In this document: positions 25,818 through 40,600 of the stretch, piece by piece
How the letters are laid out: every line of letters starts with the position of its first letter
Numbering within the stretch: the stretch's first letter is position 1
DNA from: Branchiostoma floridae
Lineage: Eukaryota; Chordata; Leptocardii; Amphioxiformes; Branchiostomatidae
Assembly: GCF_000003815.2 (NCBI RefSeq)
Contig: NC_049994.1
Span: 11,409,736-11,473,735 of the forward strand
Direction of reading: 5' to 3'
DNA: 64,000 nucleotides
Translations under genes and position numbers: made by a program
The notes under the pieces: model-generated
Seen by the model: only the letters and a program-made list of their open reading frames with translations
Database searches by the model: none
Told to the model about the DNA's origin: nothing

Positions 25818-28800
25818 ATGTCAGAACCAAGTAAGGTTTGATACTACATTTTTTTATTAGTAACTTATCATTACACTGTGTAAAACTCTAATGCTGTACG
25901 AGCAATATGATCGCTGTTATTGTTTACATCAGAGATTCAACTACTTGTACTAAGGCAAAAGAATATCAGACCAATCATAGTGATACTAAATTGACATTTT
26001 ACCAGACCTGACCACTGTGTCACCATAACGTCCTCGGGATCGTTCGTATTAACACTCTTAAAACAGTTACTGTTATGTGACACTTGTACTCTTATCTTAG
26101 CTAGAGTTCATGGATCGCATACATCCGTAAGAGGAATTATGCAAATGACGCAACAGTCACTCCTATATGAATTCATATCATTTTGTAGTTCTGACGCAAA
26201 GTTTGGTAAGAGTGATCTATCTAAATGTTTAAATGAAAAGATAAATTGGGATAAATGTGATAAGAAAATTTCCCTGCAGATTCCTCATCACAGAGACATG
26301 GAGTCAAGTTGAATAGGGGGACCTTCATGCCATATCTGGGACTTGGGACAGCAAAGCTCAAAGCTGAACAGATGCCACAAGTGTTCACTGCTGCTATTGA
26401 AGCTGGCTACAGGTGACTTTGGTTCAGATGCATACTTATTATTGAGGCATGATGCCTGTTAAGTTACTGCTGTTTACTTTTTGTAGACCTGTCTTTAATC
26501 AGATAACCGTTGGCTATTCAATCAGGGACAGTACAGAGTAATATTTTTCTTTCGTTACAAATAGTGTTCTAGTGCGTGCAGTTTCTTTATAATTAAAACA
26601 ACTGGGCATGATTCAGGAATATGCAACAAATGTAAAACTTTAAAAGGCCAGCATTACTTGACAGTGTAATAATACCATAATGATACTTCAGTTAAGCATA
26701 TCATAACTGATTTTGTTTTAAACTACGAAATGTGTTGCAATTGGGTGTATCGCCCTTTGCTGATGTTGCATGCAAGGAAATGTTAGTTTTATAACAAGAT
26801 TTGAACATTGGCCTTAAATTACCTTACAGGCACTTTGACTGTGCTTCCATATATGGGAATGAGAGCGATGTAGGCGTGGCTCTGAAGGAGATAACTGACA
26901 GTACTGTCAAGCGGGAGGTAAACTCTGTCCATTTGGCTCAGTATTCTTAACAGTAACCCATATCTCATATTCACATAAATCATTTTCTTGAAAGCCGAGA
27001 GACTTTATGAATGACAAGTCCTAATGACAAGTCCTCTTGAAGAATGTTACCATCCACAATTTAACAATAAATTGCAGCCTGAAGATAGAATGTAGTTGAC
27101 AGTGGTGGAAATTCTATTTTACAACCAAATAATCGTTGCAAAAATGCCTTTAAATGAGGTTTTTGAAAAATAATTTCCTGTACGTTGCATTGAACTATAT
27201 GATTGTACAAATTTGTTAACAATGACTTATGTGGGACAGATGTATATTTATTTATTTATTTATTGGTTTGGCTGCAACAAACACACAGCCAGGGCTGCCC
27301 AACTAGCCTATGGCTATTACAAAGGGCTAGCCCTGCTGACAAACACATAAACAATGTATAGATTACTTTCATCTTTTATAATATTTTTGTTGTTGCATTT
27401 AACAAATATTTGAATCTTAGTTATCTTTTATAGGAACTTTTCATCACCTCAAAGTTGTGGAATTCCCATCACCACCCAGATGATGTCAGACCTGCCCTCT
27501 TGAGGACCTTGCAGGAACTGCAGCTGGAGTACTTAGACCTTTACCTCATACACTGGCCCATGGGATATGTGAGAAGCAAAGATTATCAAAGAGAGCATCA
27601 AGAAGGTTTGTTCAAAAAGTAAAACCACACAAGGCCAAGGGGGTCAAATCCACATCTTTTGTGAATAAATTGAAGGTTGGAAAATCACACATAATTATGT
27701 AAATAGTTTTTTTTTCAGTCACAATACCATTTTCAATAAAACAAAATACTTCCTCTTTTTCATACCTTTTATCATTGAGAGGAAGCATATTTTGCACCAA
27801 TCCTTTTCAAAAAGGTAGTAGTAGAAGTGCAATTAACGTGGCTTTACTACAGCTCACAGTTTTAGCACATCGGGTCACCCCTTGTATTCTCGATAAGTGT
27901 GTTGGGTTCTCTTGTGTGCAGAGGTTTGGGGCTTGAGGCTAATGCATGAAGCTCCCTCATACACCTTCATGTCACCATACAATGATGAATGCAATTTCTT
28001 TCAACATTTTTGAGCTGGGGCCGCTACCCTGTGATCCTACCGACAGCAACAGTCCAAGGAATTTGATCCATATGGCAAAGCAGCCAAATTTTTTACCATG
28101 TAGAGTCCGATATATATTACTTTAACGTACAAACTTGTTGCTAAATGCATTACTTGTGCCGTTATTTACCTCAGGGACCGTACGACACTCAGGCGACCAC
28201 TACACAGAGACGTGGCAGGCCATGGAGTCCCTGGTGGAGGAGGGACTGGTACGCGAGATCGGCCTGTCGAACTTCAACAGTAAGCAGATATTGGAGATCC
28301 TTGCTGTGGCAAAGACAAAACCATCTGTTTTACAGGTAGGATCACACTATCTTGGCTTATGTATGTAGTTGTCACCTGTTACATAAATAAAGTCTGAACA
28401 TTTTACAACGAAGTATTTCTAATTGCTCATTTTTTTAAATTTCATGACAATAATATGAACATTCTCTCATTGAGTGAGTCTAACGTAGAAGGTGAAAACA
28501 AACTGGTAATACTAAGTATGCTATGAACAGTTTTACTTATAATAATTCCAAACAGTTTTTCTCTTTGAAAGATATTCTTACAAAACATTTTTTGTTCAGA
28601 TCGAGTCCCATCCTTACTTCCCGCAACATCGACTCATCGACTTCTGCAAACAACATGGAATTGTTGTCGTGGCGTACGCTCCACTGGGAACCCGCGAGTA
28701 CCGCTTTCGGAAGCCAGGTACGATAAAGGGAAACCTCAAGTGTAGGAAGTTTGTGGTACTTGATCTAGTGTAATGTTTGTGAAATATGTGATAGACTAAT

Positions 28801-29416
28801 AACTATAAAAGCTTTTGTCTTCACCACATGGTAGCTAGTTAGAAAAAAATTGCACAGCTTAAAGTGGGTATCACTGGACTGAGGCAAGTTGGTGTCCTAA
28901 ATTGGATTAATTTATGATTCCCTTGACTTTATCATCAAGTACAAGTTTAGCTTAAACAAAACACACAAAGCTAAAAAGATTGTTCTTTTATCAATGAAGT
29001 TTTGTTCTTTTATAAATGAAATTCATCGAGGTCTTGCATGAACCACCACTTTGGGGGTTGTTTCTATGTTGCTTTGTCGCAAATTTCAAATTAGAATAGG
29101 GGTTATAACCTGTTTTTTTCGTGTGTTTTCTGCAGATGTGCCATCCTTGTTGGAGGACCCAAGGGTTGTGACCATAGCTGAAAAGCACAAGAAAACCCCG
29201 GCCCAAGTTCTGATCCGTTTCCACATCCAACGTGGCGTGGCCGTCATTCCAAAGAGTTCCACGCCCTCACGGATATGTGAGAATTCCCAAGTATTTGATT
29301 GGCAGCTGACTGATGAAGATATGGAAGTTCTTGGAAACTTTGAAACTACCTGGAGGATAATCCGGTATGATAGAGATGAAAAACACCCCTTTTATCCATT
29401 TCACGAACCATTTTAA
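25818..29416 (+). CDS. AKR1A1: Aldo-keto reductase, AKR1A1-like (NADP-dependent aldehyde reductase)
   Basis: Seven exons: 25818-25830, 26280-26412, 26830-26917, 27434-27605, 28175-28335, 28600-28717, 29136-29416. Every junction keeps phase and the product is 321 aa, normal for the family. The first coding exon is only 13 nt (MSEP). The catalytic tetrad is visible: Asp52 and Tyr57 in DCASIYGNE, Lys85 in TSKLW, and His118 in LIHWP. GLSNFNS and the NADPH-binding [10 protein letters not shown] follow. The C-terminus [10 protein letters not shown] is the AKR1A1-type ending, which sets it apart from aldose reductase. AKR1A1 reduces aldehydes such as glucuronate and methylglyoxal in the cytosol with NADPH. 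The closest subfamily is my judgement from the C-terminal and GT-x-HY-x-ETW regions. Confidence 0.93.
27241..27350 (-). repeat. LINE-like 3' tail fragment
   Basis: An (ATTT)n tail is followed by CAGGGCTGCCCAACTAGCC. The same CCAGGGCTACCCAACTAGCC string recurs on the other strand at 58730-58835 beside an (AATC)n tail. Short 3'-end fragments with simple-repeat tails are typical of CR1/RTE-type LINEs. The assignment is tentative. Confidence 0.4.
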
Positions 29417-31638
29417 AGGTTATATAGTTATTACATAAATGTTGGCAGCATCTTGATCCAAACGATTTTTAATGCCATGAAGTACATATACCATGCATGA
29501 TTGTTTTTATTGCATACCCTGTAAACACTTCATGTTGTAACACAGTGTTTGTACTTCACAAATTTACAACATGTATTTGATCTACTGACACTGGAAAGGA
29601 CCCCTATTCTAACTTCTAAAAAAAGTGTGGTGGGTTATTCTACATGCCTGAGATGTGGCTCTCCATTTAATGTCCTATGGCAGGGATATCTCTAACTAAA
29701 GCTAGGTACATTACTCGTTTTCACCATAAGAACAGGCAAACATTGAAACAGCTGTATGTCATTCATGTTTAATACAGTATATACTTAGAGAATGGACCAA
29801 AATCAGATCTACAGTTATTTACAAACTATCAGCTTTGTCATCTCGGTAAAGAAAAGTATGTTTTATGTTGAAAGATATATCGGATGTCCGGTGCCCTTGT
29901 TGGTAGTTAAAATATCAACTTACACATGTACTTACAAAGTGTCATGAAGTTTCAGAACTGGGGCACTACTATGGCACCATATATTTTGTAAGAACGATAC
30001 ACATGTAGCTACCCGATTAGCAGAACTTCAACAAATTACTTATCTTTTTTAATCTTTTTCACAAGCTTAGACAACATAAAGATAGTATAGATGACATAAT
30101 ATGGGAATCATTTCCATTGTCAAGACATAGAATAAATTTTCATTAAAAGGCAAACTATCATACATTGGACATTACAATATATTTACCTGTTGAGATTACA
30201 AAAACTTGCTGCTTTTAACTTATTCTGTACATTCAATGTTAATTAAATGCTACCGTAGCCTTTGAATTAATCAAGCATAATGACTTCCCTTTGGTCGTTA
30301 AAGGCACATGATCATCACCTAATAAATGTTGTATTGCAGTTTTAATGTTTGTTTTCACAGCATTTAAACACAACATTGCCCCCCCCCCAACAGTTGATTA
30401 TGAGTTTTCCTGTGATATATCTTCTATTTTACAAATCGTAAGACTCAAGACAATATTGCCAACAATACATTAAGTCACAAACACATATTTTTTGCATACT
30501 AAATTGCACTTGTACAAAGTTGACAGTAGGTGCTACATGGCACCTTCTACCCCTAGTTAGCATACAACAATCGTTATCACATCATACATACATGTAATGT
30601 ATGTTATCAGTTTGGTATGATCACAATTTTACAATACATGTACATCTGAGTCATCATAGTAGTCATTGCCTGACTGTAATAGTCTGCTAAGTGGTCCAAA
30701 TCATTACACAGTATCAATTGTACTGTTCCTTTACTACACATAAACAATCAAAGGTGTAAAACCTAAATGTAGACCATTTCTGTACACATTTTCTGCAGGC
30801 CTTTTTCAGAACTTGGTTGTCAGTTTTTTTGTGTGTGTTCATCATGCCCTAAGCATGGTCAAGTGAAAGGATCACAATTTTCAGACTGCTTTGTTTCCAA
30901 CTGGCTTGACCATTGAAAATATGTCATATTTGTTATATTGTTACATTATTACTTCTCCCTCCTAACATCTGCTTGGAGACTGTCTGGCTGGAAAAATTGA
31001 AAAGATCCCAACTTGGTAGGGAATTTAACACCATGAAAAAATGGCACCACATATAATGTCAAATGGTTCGCTCTTCCCATCTAAGACCAAGCCCAAATGA
31101 CTCAGTGTACGGCATGTGCTGATGACTTGTAGTATTACATACAGCCGAGTAAGTTACATCATTCGGAAATGGAAAAACTTTGGAGCCTTTATGACAAACT
31201 TCCCAGAGTTATATTCAATACAACCAGTCCTTATATAACCAGTTCTGACAATTGATCCAAAATGCAAACCTAAATCACATGACACATCCTGATAAAAGTG
31301 CAATCATTGTTTTTAATGATTAACCCACTCCCTGCTGCCTTAACCTGTGTCCAATACAGATTTGCCACCAAAAGGTTACATCAGGATGGAAAGGGTTCAC
31401 CTAGTTCACCTTTATCCGTAGGGTAACCTTTATCCGTTCCTTTTTAAGAACAATGTATTTAGGGATGTCAAGTCGACAGATGGTGGTTTCAAACTGCAAT
31501 ATTTTGAAAATAGTACAATTTGAAACTACCGTCCATCGACTTGATACCTTGATACCCTTTCTGGATACCCTAGTTAGCAACACAACGGATATAGGTTACC
31601 CCGCGGATAAAGGTGAACTAACGTTAAGCCAGAAAACA
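29417..31638. other. Convergent 3' region between the reductase and the ORP gene
   Basis: The two genes end tail-to-tail 2.2 kb apart. AT-rich sequence holds AATAAA-type signals on the plus strand, for example near 30133 and 30321, that could end the reductase transcript. I found no further exon. Confidence 0.45.
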
Positions 31639-34600
31639 TCACTGAGAGGCCTCCAGGAGGTTATTGTGGACCCAGCCCTCGCCCTTCCTGTGGAACAGCT
31701 TGGTGTGCCAGGCTATTCTGTGCTCCTCCCGCGCTCGCTCCTCTTTCCGCTGTCGCTCTTCCAGGAACCGTTTGTGCTCGGTGGCTCGCTCAATGTCATT
31801 GGACTTCAGGGCAGCAGTCACGTTCTGCCATAGGTTCCTTTATGAGAAACATCAGAAGACAAGTTGGTAAATATATTAACTGTACGGAGAAACAATTTTT
31901 GTATCAAGTCTGAATTCCATATGATTAATAGAAGTCTTGGAGCCTCTTGTTACGATGGATAATAATTTAACCTAAATAGCCTGATGAAACTGATACCTCT
32001 GCAAGGAGCAGAGCATGTTTGTCTGTTGGTTTGTAAATTGTGACTAGTTAATGTTCCAGTAATACTAAAACCGATCAGGAAAATCTGACCTGGACTCGAA
32101 TTCGCCCTGCATGTTGATTGGCCGAACCTTCTTCCTGATCTTGGACAGCTTGGCTGTGTCAATGACCTTGGTGTCGTTGCCCCTGTAGCCATTGCAGTAG
32201 GTGAACTCTATGGACCCGTTCCATTCTCCCTAAAAAATCATGAAGATGTTCAAATGTTAAACATGACATAAAAATTAAGTATAACGGATGTAATACATGC
32301 TTGGCATACTTAAATACAATGTGTGAGTATATGTACAGTACATAATCTATTCCTGGCAGTAGTTGTAGTTAGCCGCAGGTGGAGGTTTACACAAATAATG
32401 ATAATTAAAAAAAAAAACTTTAAGCAAAATTTTGAGGTTAATCTGATTGACCAATTAGGATACACGAGACATGAACACAGTAAGTGTTTGCCAATTTTTA
32501 TCAGTTGACCAATCTGTATACAGGAGACACAACAAATTGCACCGTACCTGTATCTTACAGATGACCCTATTGGTGGGCTGGTGTTTGACCTCTCCCGAGA
32601 TGTGGTGTAGTTTTCCTCCGTAGAAGGGCTTGGTGTGGAATGTGATCCCGGCCTGCCAGCCTGTCTTGGCACACGTGATATTGATCTTCCCTCCCAACTC
32701 AACCCATGGCACAGTCAGGATCGACCTACGGAAAAAAATTACATTTCGTTCAACAACACATAAAATACAGTTTGACTGAAAAATGCTGAACACAGCTTGT
32801 CACACATTGCAAACTCTTATTCATTAGCAAAATCAACTGTACCATACACCAATACCATAGGGGTGCAGACACTACTTGGAGTACAATGTACATGTTGCGA
32901 CAGGATTACACGTATTGGGGTTACGGACACTACTTAGGGTATGCACCTTACTGGAGCATGGACACTACTGGGGGTATGGAAGGTTGAGTAAATGACTCAA
33001 CACACCTCCTTGAACACACTTAGTATGGTATACCGAACAATAGATTCTTCATTTTTGTTTGTTCACCTCGATTTGACTTTGGCATTCTACGACATTCATT
33101 TTTCTTTTCAGATATTACATGTATTTTGCAGTCTATTGTATACTTAGGTATACAATGTCATCAATTGTATATTTGCTTATTTTGCAGCTGTCTTGCAGGG
33201 TATCCAGTATGGTTGGAAACTCGATGTGTGCAGCAATGTCATCCATATGATTAAATCAACCTGGCTTTTTAAAGCTTCCTAAAACTTGGGAGAGGTGTTT
33301 GTCTCTGATTGGCTGTTGTTTGAGGTGGCTGTTTCTGATTGGCTATTGCAAGGCTTTTTAAAGCCAAGTGATTTAAAAATTAAGAAAAGAAATCTCATGG
33401 CTGACCTGGCATAGGCACTGGGTAGAGTGAAAGTGTACTCCTCCCCATGAGTTACGTCATGAACCACCCCCTCACCAACGTTCACCACTCCGATGGACAT
33501 CCCCATGAACTTGGATTTGGTCCATATATGGGCATTCATGGAGACATTCTTCTCTTTGCATTCAGCATAGAAGGCTGAAACTGGAGGATGGTGGGATACC
33601 TACAACACAAATAGACTCTTAGATTGTAATACATCAATATACAGTAGAGTTGACTAGGCCGACAGGCTGAATAAAGGTTCAGAAACTTGAACTATGGGGC
33701 TCCAGATGTCTCACTGAGGGATGACTGCGGTGCGATAGATGTCGGTTAGTTGAGGAATGAGTCCACACTACTATATACTGTAATACATTCAGGTTTATGC
33801 ATTTTGAAGCAAGGAGAAAACAAAATCTTCGTATAGGTAGTGGTTTTGAGTTAAAAATTCCAGTAAAACTATTAGATAAAATTGAAGAAGAGCTGTATTG
33901 CGCGACAATTGTAACAGGTACAATGTATGACAATCTGTATTTACATGGGAGTTGAACTACGTACCATTGCATGAATCTAACAACTAATCTAATCTAATCC
34001 AACAGTGTAGACAATCTAGGTGATATTATACAACTTACAAAGCTTAAACTTCAGAACACTATGCCAATATAGATGCTATTGCATGCAAAGCTGTTATGTT
34101 ACATTGAAGGATGGTAAGCAATTTGAAACAAAATCGTCCAGGCATAATAATAGACAAATATTCCCAACCTGTTCAGCGGTAAAGACCACTCTATGGTATC
34201 CACCATTTTCTTCTGATTGGTTGTTAGGAGAGGTGCTTGTCTCTGATTGGCTGTTACTTGAGGTGGCTGTTTCTGATTGGCTATTGCAGGGCTGAGTGGT
34301 GGGAATGTCCCAGGAACAGTGGAACACTTCTCCAATGATTGGATTGTACGGTTTTTTGGCAAGAGAACCTGCAGAAGAGAGGTTTAATATTTATCTATTT
34401 ACTTCCGTACATTAAGAAATGTATAACATACTACTGTAACAGTAACTACCACATGAAAGTCATGATAACACAACTGAGATGATTTACATGTCTACAATGT
34501 ATATTCAAGTCATAACTGGGCTGTCATAACCATTACGTTCAAAGTGGGTGTTCAAAGTAGGTGTCAGTATTTTACGGTATCCCATGTGCTTCCAAAGACT

Positions 34601-37600
34601 TATCTAAATGCTCTTTCCATGCACCATGCACCCAGTTTAATGTCAAAACAGGCCAAATTTTGTCAAACTTCAGTCTGGTGCATTTCACATCAAAAGTGTG
34701 TTTTGTCAGGTGAGTTTACAACATTAAAGCAAATAAATTAGTACATCATGCCCGAAATTTTTTTCCGTCCCCTTGATTTTAACTGGAAATCCTGTCGAAG
34801 GTGCAATGATCCAAGGGGGATCTGGGGGTATGCTCCCCAAGAAAATTTTGATACCTAGACCCTCTGAAATGCTATTTCCTTTATTTTGAGGGGCATATTT
34901 TGCTGGTTCAATTCGAATCTTTACGTGCTGATTTTTGTTTGTCATAGGAGATGGAATGGGCACTGGCTAGAACCCTGGTATGGCCTGAATACACTGTGTG
35001 GTATTCTCTATGCATGTGCTGATACCGACCTTTCCTTCCAACATGGAAGGCTGTGAGGTAGTACTCCACCATGGCCATCATCCTGTCCTCTGGGCTCTCA
35101 GCCTCCGGGATACACAGGAACAGGTCCGGATGGGCCATAAAGTCTGCATACATCTCCAGAAGTGATCGTTTCTCCAGGATAAACGTTGGCAGCACAACCT
35201 AGGAAGCAGGAGTAAAATTTGGTCATTTGCTGTTTCCTTAAAGTTTCATTTTTCATTTTTACTCTTCTTCAATTACGAGAGAGATATTTATGCCAACTTT
35301 AATTTGCAAACCTCTTCCATTGGTATGGTAAACACAAAATAAAATAAGAGCCTGATTAAGAGCATTATTAAACATTGTAGTGACAGAAACTAGATGTGTG
35401 CCCCTAACAATCTGACATTACAGTGTGGGTATAGTCATGAACCATATTGGCCCTCAACTAAGGCACCATTGGACCTGAGCCAAACCAAACTTCCAATTCT
35501 CCAAGTATCCTAATACAATGTATGTCACTTTTGGCTTTGAATTCATTTCACCACTCTGCAATATTCACCTACTGTATGCCAAGACAGTAACAAACACACC
35601 TACTGATTACAGTATGTCTATTTCCATGGAGGTAACAACTCCACTACCAACCTCTAAATATTTTTTCAACAACACTTTTTTTGCACACACCTGCTGCCAC
35701 CGTTAACATTTACTTCTGAGAACAAGTTCAAGTTTCTCAGACTGTTGAAGTTTGGTACCAAGAAGACAATTGAAAGGGAATTACAGTACTAACCCTTGTT
35801 AGATCCATGCCCAATTTGAGCTGAGACAGTAGGTGCAAAATGATACTCTTGTGCTCCTCCACAGTTCCCCCAAAAAACAAATAAACACACAAACAAACAA
35901 ACTAACCCTTGTGAGATCCATGCCCAGTTTGAGCTGAGACAGAAGGTGCAGAATAATGCTCTTATGCTCCTCCACAGTTCCTAGATCTGCCTCATCCTGA
36001 TCTATGTCATCCATGACCTCGTTGTCGTGGTTGATGTCGTAGACTTCCAGCATGCCCGACCCGAAGCAGATGTCCTGGTTTGCCGACATGTTGGACGGGA
36101 AGGAGGACGATTTGGGGAGCTTTTTCCTGGAGGAGGGAGGGGTGGCGTTTGGGGGGGACCTAGGCTCCAACCATTCTATTGTGGCACCTGTGGACATACA
36201 TGTATGAAATAAAGCAGTCAGACTCAGAGGTAACTCCTATGGGCGGTAAGTTTACTTCACATTCTTACATCTATTGGTCAAAGCTTTAACATGAAATACA
36301 GGAAGACTGTTTGAGTTTCATCAGATTGAATATTTTCATGTACCAATAGTTTTGAATCTGTGGGATTCTGCTAGATTTGGTCGGGTAAACAGATTGAAAC
36401 CATTTCTGTCCTAGGCATAAGCACACTCTGGCAGAACATATAGGAACTGCACTACAGACACAACTATTTTTCACTCCCTTCAGTTTTCTGAGGTGCATAT
36501 TAACTCTTACGGATATAAGTTACAAGATATAAATCTAAGTTGCATACTATCATGAATATATCAATTAAAGAATATTCAACACATTTGGTCAGAGATATCA
36601 GTCATGATGTGTATACATGTACCTAGTTATTCTGATCAATCAGATATTTGAATCCCAACAAATCATCAATTAATCAATGAAATGATCAATAAGACGAACC
36701 AACCTTTTGGTAAGGATGGTGTCTTGGTCTCAGCCATGTGCGAGTGCTGTAAGATGGCAAAACACTGCCCTAGACATTGCATTGTGGTTTGTGACGTCGC
36801 TTTCAGTAACAACAGATCATGGTCCAGGCTGCGGACACCCTGAGTCGCTGTGGGCAGCCCCTCAATCACCCTGGATAGGGAAACCTGTATGTGGGAATGG
36901 TCAATATGATTAAAACTCATTTACGTTCTAAATTTCACAGCATGGCAACAAGAAATTAATTCAAACAATTTCATCCACAGTAAATGTATATATTCAGTTT
37001 TTGTCAATTTTTTGTTTTGTTTTTATTAATACTTTTGAATTTCATGATGATTCTGCACAGAAAAATGTTTGGGTGCACAACATAATTCTACAGCTGACTT
37101 CAAACTTGTAGATATGTGAAGTTTGTACAATGTACATGAGATAGAGTACATGTACAATAAAGGTTTTATTGCTTTTTCTGATTCATAGATTCCATGAATA
37201 TTCTAAATACTGGTGTAAAATAGTACCTTTAATACTCTATGAGACCTACAAAATATGCACCCACAGCCCAGAATCAGGTGAAAGTTAAGCTCCAATTTTG
37301 GGCAGTATTTTGAGCCCTATGGAGGTAAAACATTTCAAAAAAGCTTGAGCAAAATGTTAGGACAGAAATGGGACTGAGACCTGTTGCTGCTCTGCCTGGT
37401 GGAGGACCTCCCGTACGTTCTGGAAGGCCTGTGGTTCGTGGACAGGCGGCGCCGCAGGAGGAGTCTTCTTGTGAGGCGTGGTGTGGATGACGGGGGCGGT
37501 GTTGGGGGGCTGGGACTGGGTCCGGCTGGAATAGGAGATCATGAATGAATGAAGAAACTACAACATTAATCAACAACAATTATACATTGTAGATTGTTAT

Positions 37601-40600
37601 CCTAAAATTTTGCTAAGCTAAGATGGTTCATTATTTTTAAATATATATCAAACAAGTCATAGCTAGAGAATCAGTGGTTCAACCAGTTTTTCTAAGCTTT
37701 ACTTATATTGAATTGTTCTGCCAGTTCATTCTAGTGATGCTGAAGAAGAGTGATGGGGTCACTCGAAATGGCCGGAAGTAAATCTCAGTTTTGTATCCAC
37801 TGTAACAGTTGTAGAGATTGAATTGTATCTGAATGAAATTCTATTAAATCTAAACATCACCAGAGTCTAATATCAACTTCTACATACAACACTGGTCACT
37901 TTCAATCTAAAAAGTCACTTTCTAAACGAAGACCTCATCCCAAATTTTTATTTATTTCAATGTTGCTTTGGTCATCGGTCAGCCGGATCTTTGGAGTAGT
38001 TTTGGAGCATTTTAAGAGTATTTTGATAAACCTCACTAGTATGTAACAAACTGATCACAAACCAGTAAGTTCAAATATATGTCAAGATTCAGTCAATCAA
38101 ACTAAGCCCTTGCACTTACCTGACAGCCCGTTTGGAGGCAGTTGAGATGGGAGTGGTGGGAGCACTCTTGGTGGAGCTTGGGGTGGAACTGGAGTTGGAT
38201 ATTGAATGTGACCTTGGATGGGGTGGAGGTAAACTCTGAAGAGACAAAGGAATAGTTATCAACACAGAATCATATGCCGCAAGGGCCCAAAATCACCTTG
38301 ACCTTCGTCTATAAACCTATCTACATACCTATAGTGTCATTACAATCCATTTAGAGGTTCTAAGGTTACATGTTCATTCTCATTTATTTATCGGTAATCA
38401 CAACAGACCTCAGAATGGTTAGGGTAAAATAGAATAGAACTGCATTTTTCCCATTTCTTAGTCAGGTAGTAATTCAAAACCTAATTTGTTTAAATTATCA
38501 TAATGTCATAAGTTACGTTTGTGAAGATTATACATCCAGGAATATAATGAATAGATGAAAGTTGAATCTCTTCTTCTGGATAAATGAAATTTAATTCAGA
38601 CGTTTCAAACGACATCCGTCGTTCTTCTTCAGTGAAATAAAAATAAAAGTTTACAACTCTGCGGAATAAGGANNNNNNNNNNNNNNNNNNNNNNNNNNNN
38701 NNNNNNNNNNNNNNNNNNNNNNNNNNNNNNNNNNNNNNNNNNNNNNNNNNNNNNNNNNNNNNNNNNNNNNNNTTTCATGTATAAGTTGTTCCTATCAAAT
38801 TTCATGCCATAATGACCATAGCAGGGGCATATTTTCTCTTATTCCTATCATAACCTAGTAATAAGTTATTGCTGTCAAATTTCATGCCATAATGACTATA
38901 GCAGGGTCGTATTTTCTCCTATCAGTAATTGTAATCTGAAAACTGTTTTTGAAAATTCAGCCCTCAGTTTTTTCCACAAAGACTCTGGAAAAGGATTGAT
39001 CGTATCAATGTGACCTTCATTATGAATGAAGGATTCCGTGTTAGCTTTGATGACGTCAGGGCCAGTCACGTGGCATACAGTCACCGCGTATCTCCATCCC
39101 ACATGCTAAGATTCAATTTACATGCAAATGCCCTGCCTTTAGAACATAGTTAACCCTAATTTTCCAGCACAAGCCATGAGCTTAGTGCTGTGTGTACGGG
39201 GACAATCCAGTGTAGAACTTATTGAGTCAACATTTACATTGACTGAAGTGAAAGCTGGAGATTAACTACAACGAACAACAAGGGAGGGGGGCAGGGAGTG
39301 GTCTATTGATTGTTATTGTTTTAACCTTGAATGCTACATTTTGTAGATATCCCCTCCCATATGCACACTACCATATTCATAGCATTGTGTTCAACTTTGA
39401 TCTTCCTTTTCTACAACAAAATACTTCAGGCCATTACAAAATGTACATATTGCACAATCTAGTTAACACCCCCTGGGGTGCAATAAAACTGGTGCCATGA
39501 TACTTCTAAAAATCCCACAGGTGATCATCATTATTCAAAGGTTATTTCTAAACAACTGGGTACATATCCCAAGGCTGTTTTACAAATGCATTTTCTGACA
39601 GTGAGAAAAAATTTACGACTCAAGTGCAAAAACGTTTCCATGTACACGTGCGCTGCTTAGAAACATTAGTGCAGGCAGTCGGAACAAAATTGGGTAGTCC
39701 ATTATGGTAGACTCTTTATCCATCAGTATGGTCCTAAATTGAATTCTCTTGGAGAATACATAATGAATAAGAAAGAAGAATGTTTTAGGAAAAAATACCT
39801 ACTTTTTTTAACTGGATGCTACTTCAGCACCAAGGACAGATCTTGTTTGTCTATCCAGTGTAACAGTCAATTATGTGCCCCTGACCAGAATTACCCAGTG
39901 TATTCTGGCCATGGGCCTTTTGAAGGAGAAGAGTGTTTGAAGACAAAAATAACTGCTTTCTAGATCCTGTTGCCACATCAGCACCGAGGACAGATCTTGT
40001 TTGTCTACCCAGTGTAACAGTCAACTGTGGGCCCCCGATGAGAATATCCTGATGTATTCTGGCCATGGGTGTGTTCTGGGTTTTTTTTTTTTGAAGAAGA
40101 ATGTTTGAGGACAAAAATATCTGCTTTCTAGATCCTGTTGCCACATCAGCACCAAGGACAGATCTTGTTTGTCTATCCAGTGTAACAGTCAATTATGTGC
40201 CCCTGACCAGAATTACCCAGTGTATTCTGGCCATGGGCCTTTTGAAGGAGAAGAGTGTTTGAAGACAAAAATAACTGCTTTCTAGGACTGGTTGCTACTT
40301 CAGAACCAAGGACAGATCTTGTTTGTCTACCCAGTGTAACAGGCCATAATGTGCCCCTGACCAGAATTACCCAGTGTATTCTGGCCTCTTAAAGAAAAAT
40401 GTTTGAAGACAAAAATATCTGCTTTCAATATAGACCCGTTTGCCACTTCAGCACCAAGGACAGATCTTGTTTGTCTACAGAGCGTAACAGGCCATAATGG
40501 GCCCTTGATAAGAATATTTTGATGTATTCTGGCCATAGCTGTGTTCTAGCCTTTTGAAGAAGAATATTTGAAGAAAAAACATATCTGCTTTCTAGTTCTA

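Noticed and set aside
36040..36080. FFAT-like motif (EVYDINH) in the ORP linker
   Set aside because: The second, fifth and seventh positions do not fit, and ORP10/11-type proteins are not expected to carry one.
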